From the NCBI GenBank assembly GCA_946481465.1, contig CAMLOC010000018.1, positions 1 through 15,040 of the forward strand: a stretch of DNA of 15,040 nt, read 5' to 3'. The position numbers and the translations under genes were made by a program. Source of the stretch: an uncultured Shinella sp. (lineage in GTDB: Bacteria; Pseudomonadota; Alphaproteobacteria; Rhizobiales; Rhizobiaceae). Positions 14,093-15,040 of this stretch are shown here, in pieces; within the stretch, counting starts at the first letter, position 1; each line of letters begins with the position of its first letter. The notes beneath the pieces are model-generated. The model ran no database searches. It worked only from the letters and a program-made list of their open reading frames with translations, and was not told where the DNA came from.

Positions 14093-15040
14093 CAGGCGGC
14101 CTCGAGCGGCGCCGCGCTGCCCGCGGGGAAGGCGACATTCGCGCCCGCGCCCTCGGCCGTGAGGTCCGCGACGACATTGCCGGTGACGGGGATGCCGGTG
14201 CGGCGGCGCTCGTCCTCGCGGCGCTGCTCGGGCTCGCCCGGCATCATGATCTCCTCGACGCCGGCCGCGCGCGGCAGCACCTTGATGCGCTCATAGAACT
14301 CGTCCATCCGCGCGCCGAAATCGTCGAGCGAGAGGAAGAGATCCGGCTTGATGGCGAAGAACAGGTGGCCGACATTCTGCGGCTCGGAATGGTCGAAATA
14401 GAGGCTCTTCACGTCGCCGCCGAAGTTCGCGCCGGTGAGGACGCCGGACATCAGGTCCATCAGCGTCGCCAGCACCGAGCCCTTGACGCCGCCGAAGGGC
14501 AGGCAGACGCCCTCGAAGGCCTTGGCGGCGTCCGTGGTCGGGTTGCCGTCGACATCGAGCGCCAGGCCCTCGGGAATGGGATCGCCCTTCATGGCGGCAA
14601 GCCGGATTTTTCCGCGCGCGATGACGGTCATCGCCATGTCCATGACATAGGGCGGGTGCTTGCCGCCCGGAATGCCGGCGGCGATGGGGCTGGCGCCGAG
14701 GAAGGTGGTGCGCCCGCCCCACATGGGAATGGCGGGCGAGGAATTGGTGAAGATCATCGAGATGAAGCCGCGCTCGATGGCGCGCAGGGCATAGCAGGCG
14801 CCCATGCCGAAATGGGTGGAGCGGCTGACGCCGGCAAGGCCGATGCCCATCTCGCCGGCAATGTCGCAGGCGGCGTTCATGGCGATGTTGGAGGCGACGA
14901 AGCCCATGCCGTTGTCGCCGTCGACCGCGGCGACGGCGCCGGCCGCCTTCGTCACCTTGACGTCCGGGCGCGGATTGACGAGGCCGCGCCTCAGCCGCTC
15001 CAGATACATCGGGATGCGGCTGACGCCGTGGCTGTCGACG
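14092..15040 (-). CDS. Ldh2-family malate/L-lactate-type dehydrogenase, 5' end outside window
   Basis: This family of NAD(P)-dependent 2-hydroxyacid dehydrogenases includes ureidoglycolate, sulfolactate, diketogulonate and imino-acid reductases. About 315 residues are visible and the frame runs off the window; the missing N-terminus should be short, perhaps 40 residues. The conserved VDSHGVSRIPMYLERLRRG is at the edge (complement of about 14983-15039); its His is the family's catalytic residue. Later motifs are STHFGMGACYALRAIERGFI, NSSPAIPMWGGRTTFLGASP followed by IAAGIPGG, and FGGVKGSVLATLMDLMSGVL. The ATG at 15009 is internal to this motif and is not the start. The C-terminal tail (about the last 25 residues) is Ala/Gly-rich. 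It leads the operon in the window; substrate unknown. Confidence 0.92.
   Translation of the reverse strand, partial: VDSHGVSRIPMYLERLRRGLVNPRPDVKVTKAAGAVAAVDGDNGMGFVASNIAMNAACDIAGEMGIGLAGVSRSTHFGMGACYALRAIERGFISMIFTNSSPAIPMWGGRTTFLGASPIAAGIPGGKHPPYVMDMAMTVIARGKIRLAAMKGDPIPEGLALDVDGNPTTDAAKAFEGVCLPFGGVKGSVLATLMDLMSGVLTGANFGGDVKSLYFDHSEPQNVGHLFFAIKPDLFLSLDDFGARMDEFYERIKVLPRAAGVEEIMMPGEPEQRREDERRRTGIPVTGNVVADLTAEGAGANVAFPAGSAAPLEAA

Noticed and set aside
13311..14177. Fusion of the aldehyde dehydrogenase with a longer N-terminal domain
   Set aside because: The frame is open upstream, but the added sequence is a shadow of the isomerase gene in another frame; the ATGA overlap at 13307-13310 marks a normal operon junction.

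Overview
The window is GC-rich DNA with dense, mostly same-direction genes and long open frames on every strand from codon bias. It looks like an alphaproteobacterium of the Rhizobiales (Hyphomicrobiales), probably Rhizobiaceae or a close relative. Three things point there: the order tssA-tssB-tssC followed by a second tssC paralogue, as in the Rhizobium and Agrobacterium imp clusters; a GC-rich palindromic intergenic element of a kind I recall from rhizobial genomes; and the gene content of the metabolic half. I cannot name a genus.

Positions 1-7960 (+ strand) are part of a type VI secretion system (T6SS) cluster. In order: the spike protein VgrG (5' end outside the window), a 204-residue protein that may be a DUF6931-type accessory, then TssA, TssB, TssC, a second TssC-like protein and TssE. 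The last four form a tight run with gaps of 4-15 bases. Together they encode the tail tip, the assembly cap, the contractile sheath and one baseplate wedge component. TssF, TssG, TssK, TssL, TssM, Hcp, ClpV and TagJ are not in view.

Positions 7961-10233 (+) hold two genes next to the sheath operon. One is a response regulator fused to a SpoIIE/RsbU-type PP2C phosphatase, started at TTG. The other encodes a 269-residue protein I do not recognise, with two long Gly/Ala-rich hydrophobic stretches. The second gene has its own upstream region, with a sigma70-like element, a 15-base perfect dyad and a sigma54-like -24/-12 match with exact spacing.

Positions 10243-10388 are a 146-base inverted-repeat element that separates the T6SS side from the metabolic genes. 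A low-specificity threonine aldolase gene (+) follows. It converges on a minus-strand operon whose genes overlap or nearly touch: an Ldh2-family malate/lactate-type dehydrogenase (5' end outside the window), a hydroxypyruvate isomerase-type TIM barrel, an aldehyde dehydrogenase of the YneI/Sad succinate-semialdehyde type, and a small cupin. This operon probably degrades a small hydroxy acid or polyol; the substrate cannot be read from the sequence.

The most interesting parts are the unknown gene at 9424-10233 with its candidate sigma54 promoter, the phosphatase beside the sheath genes, and the paired TssC paralogues.
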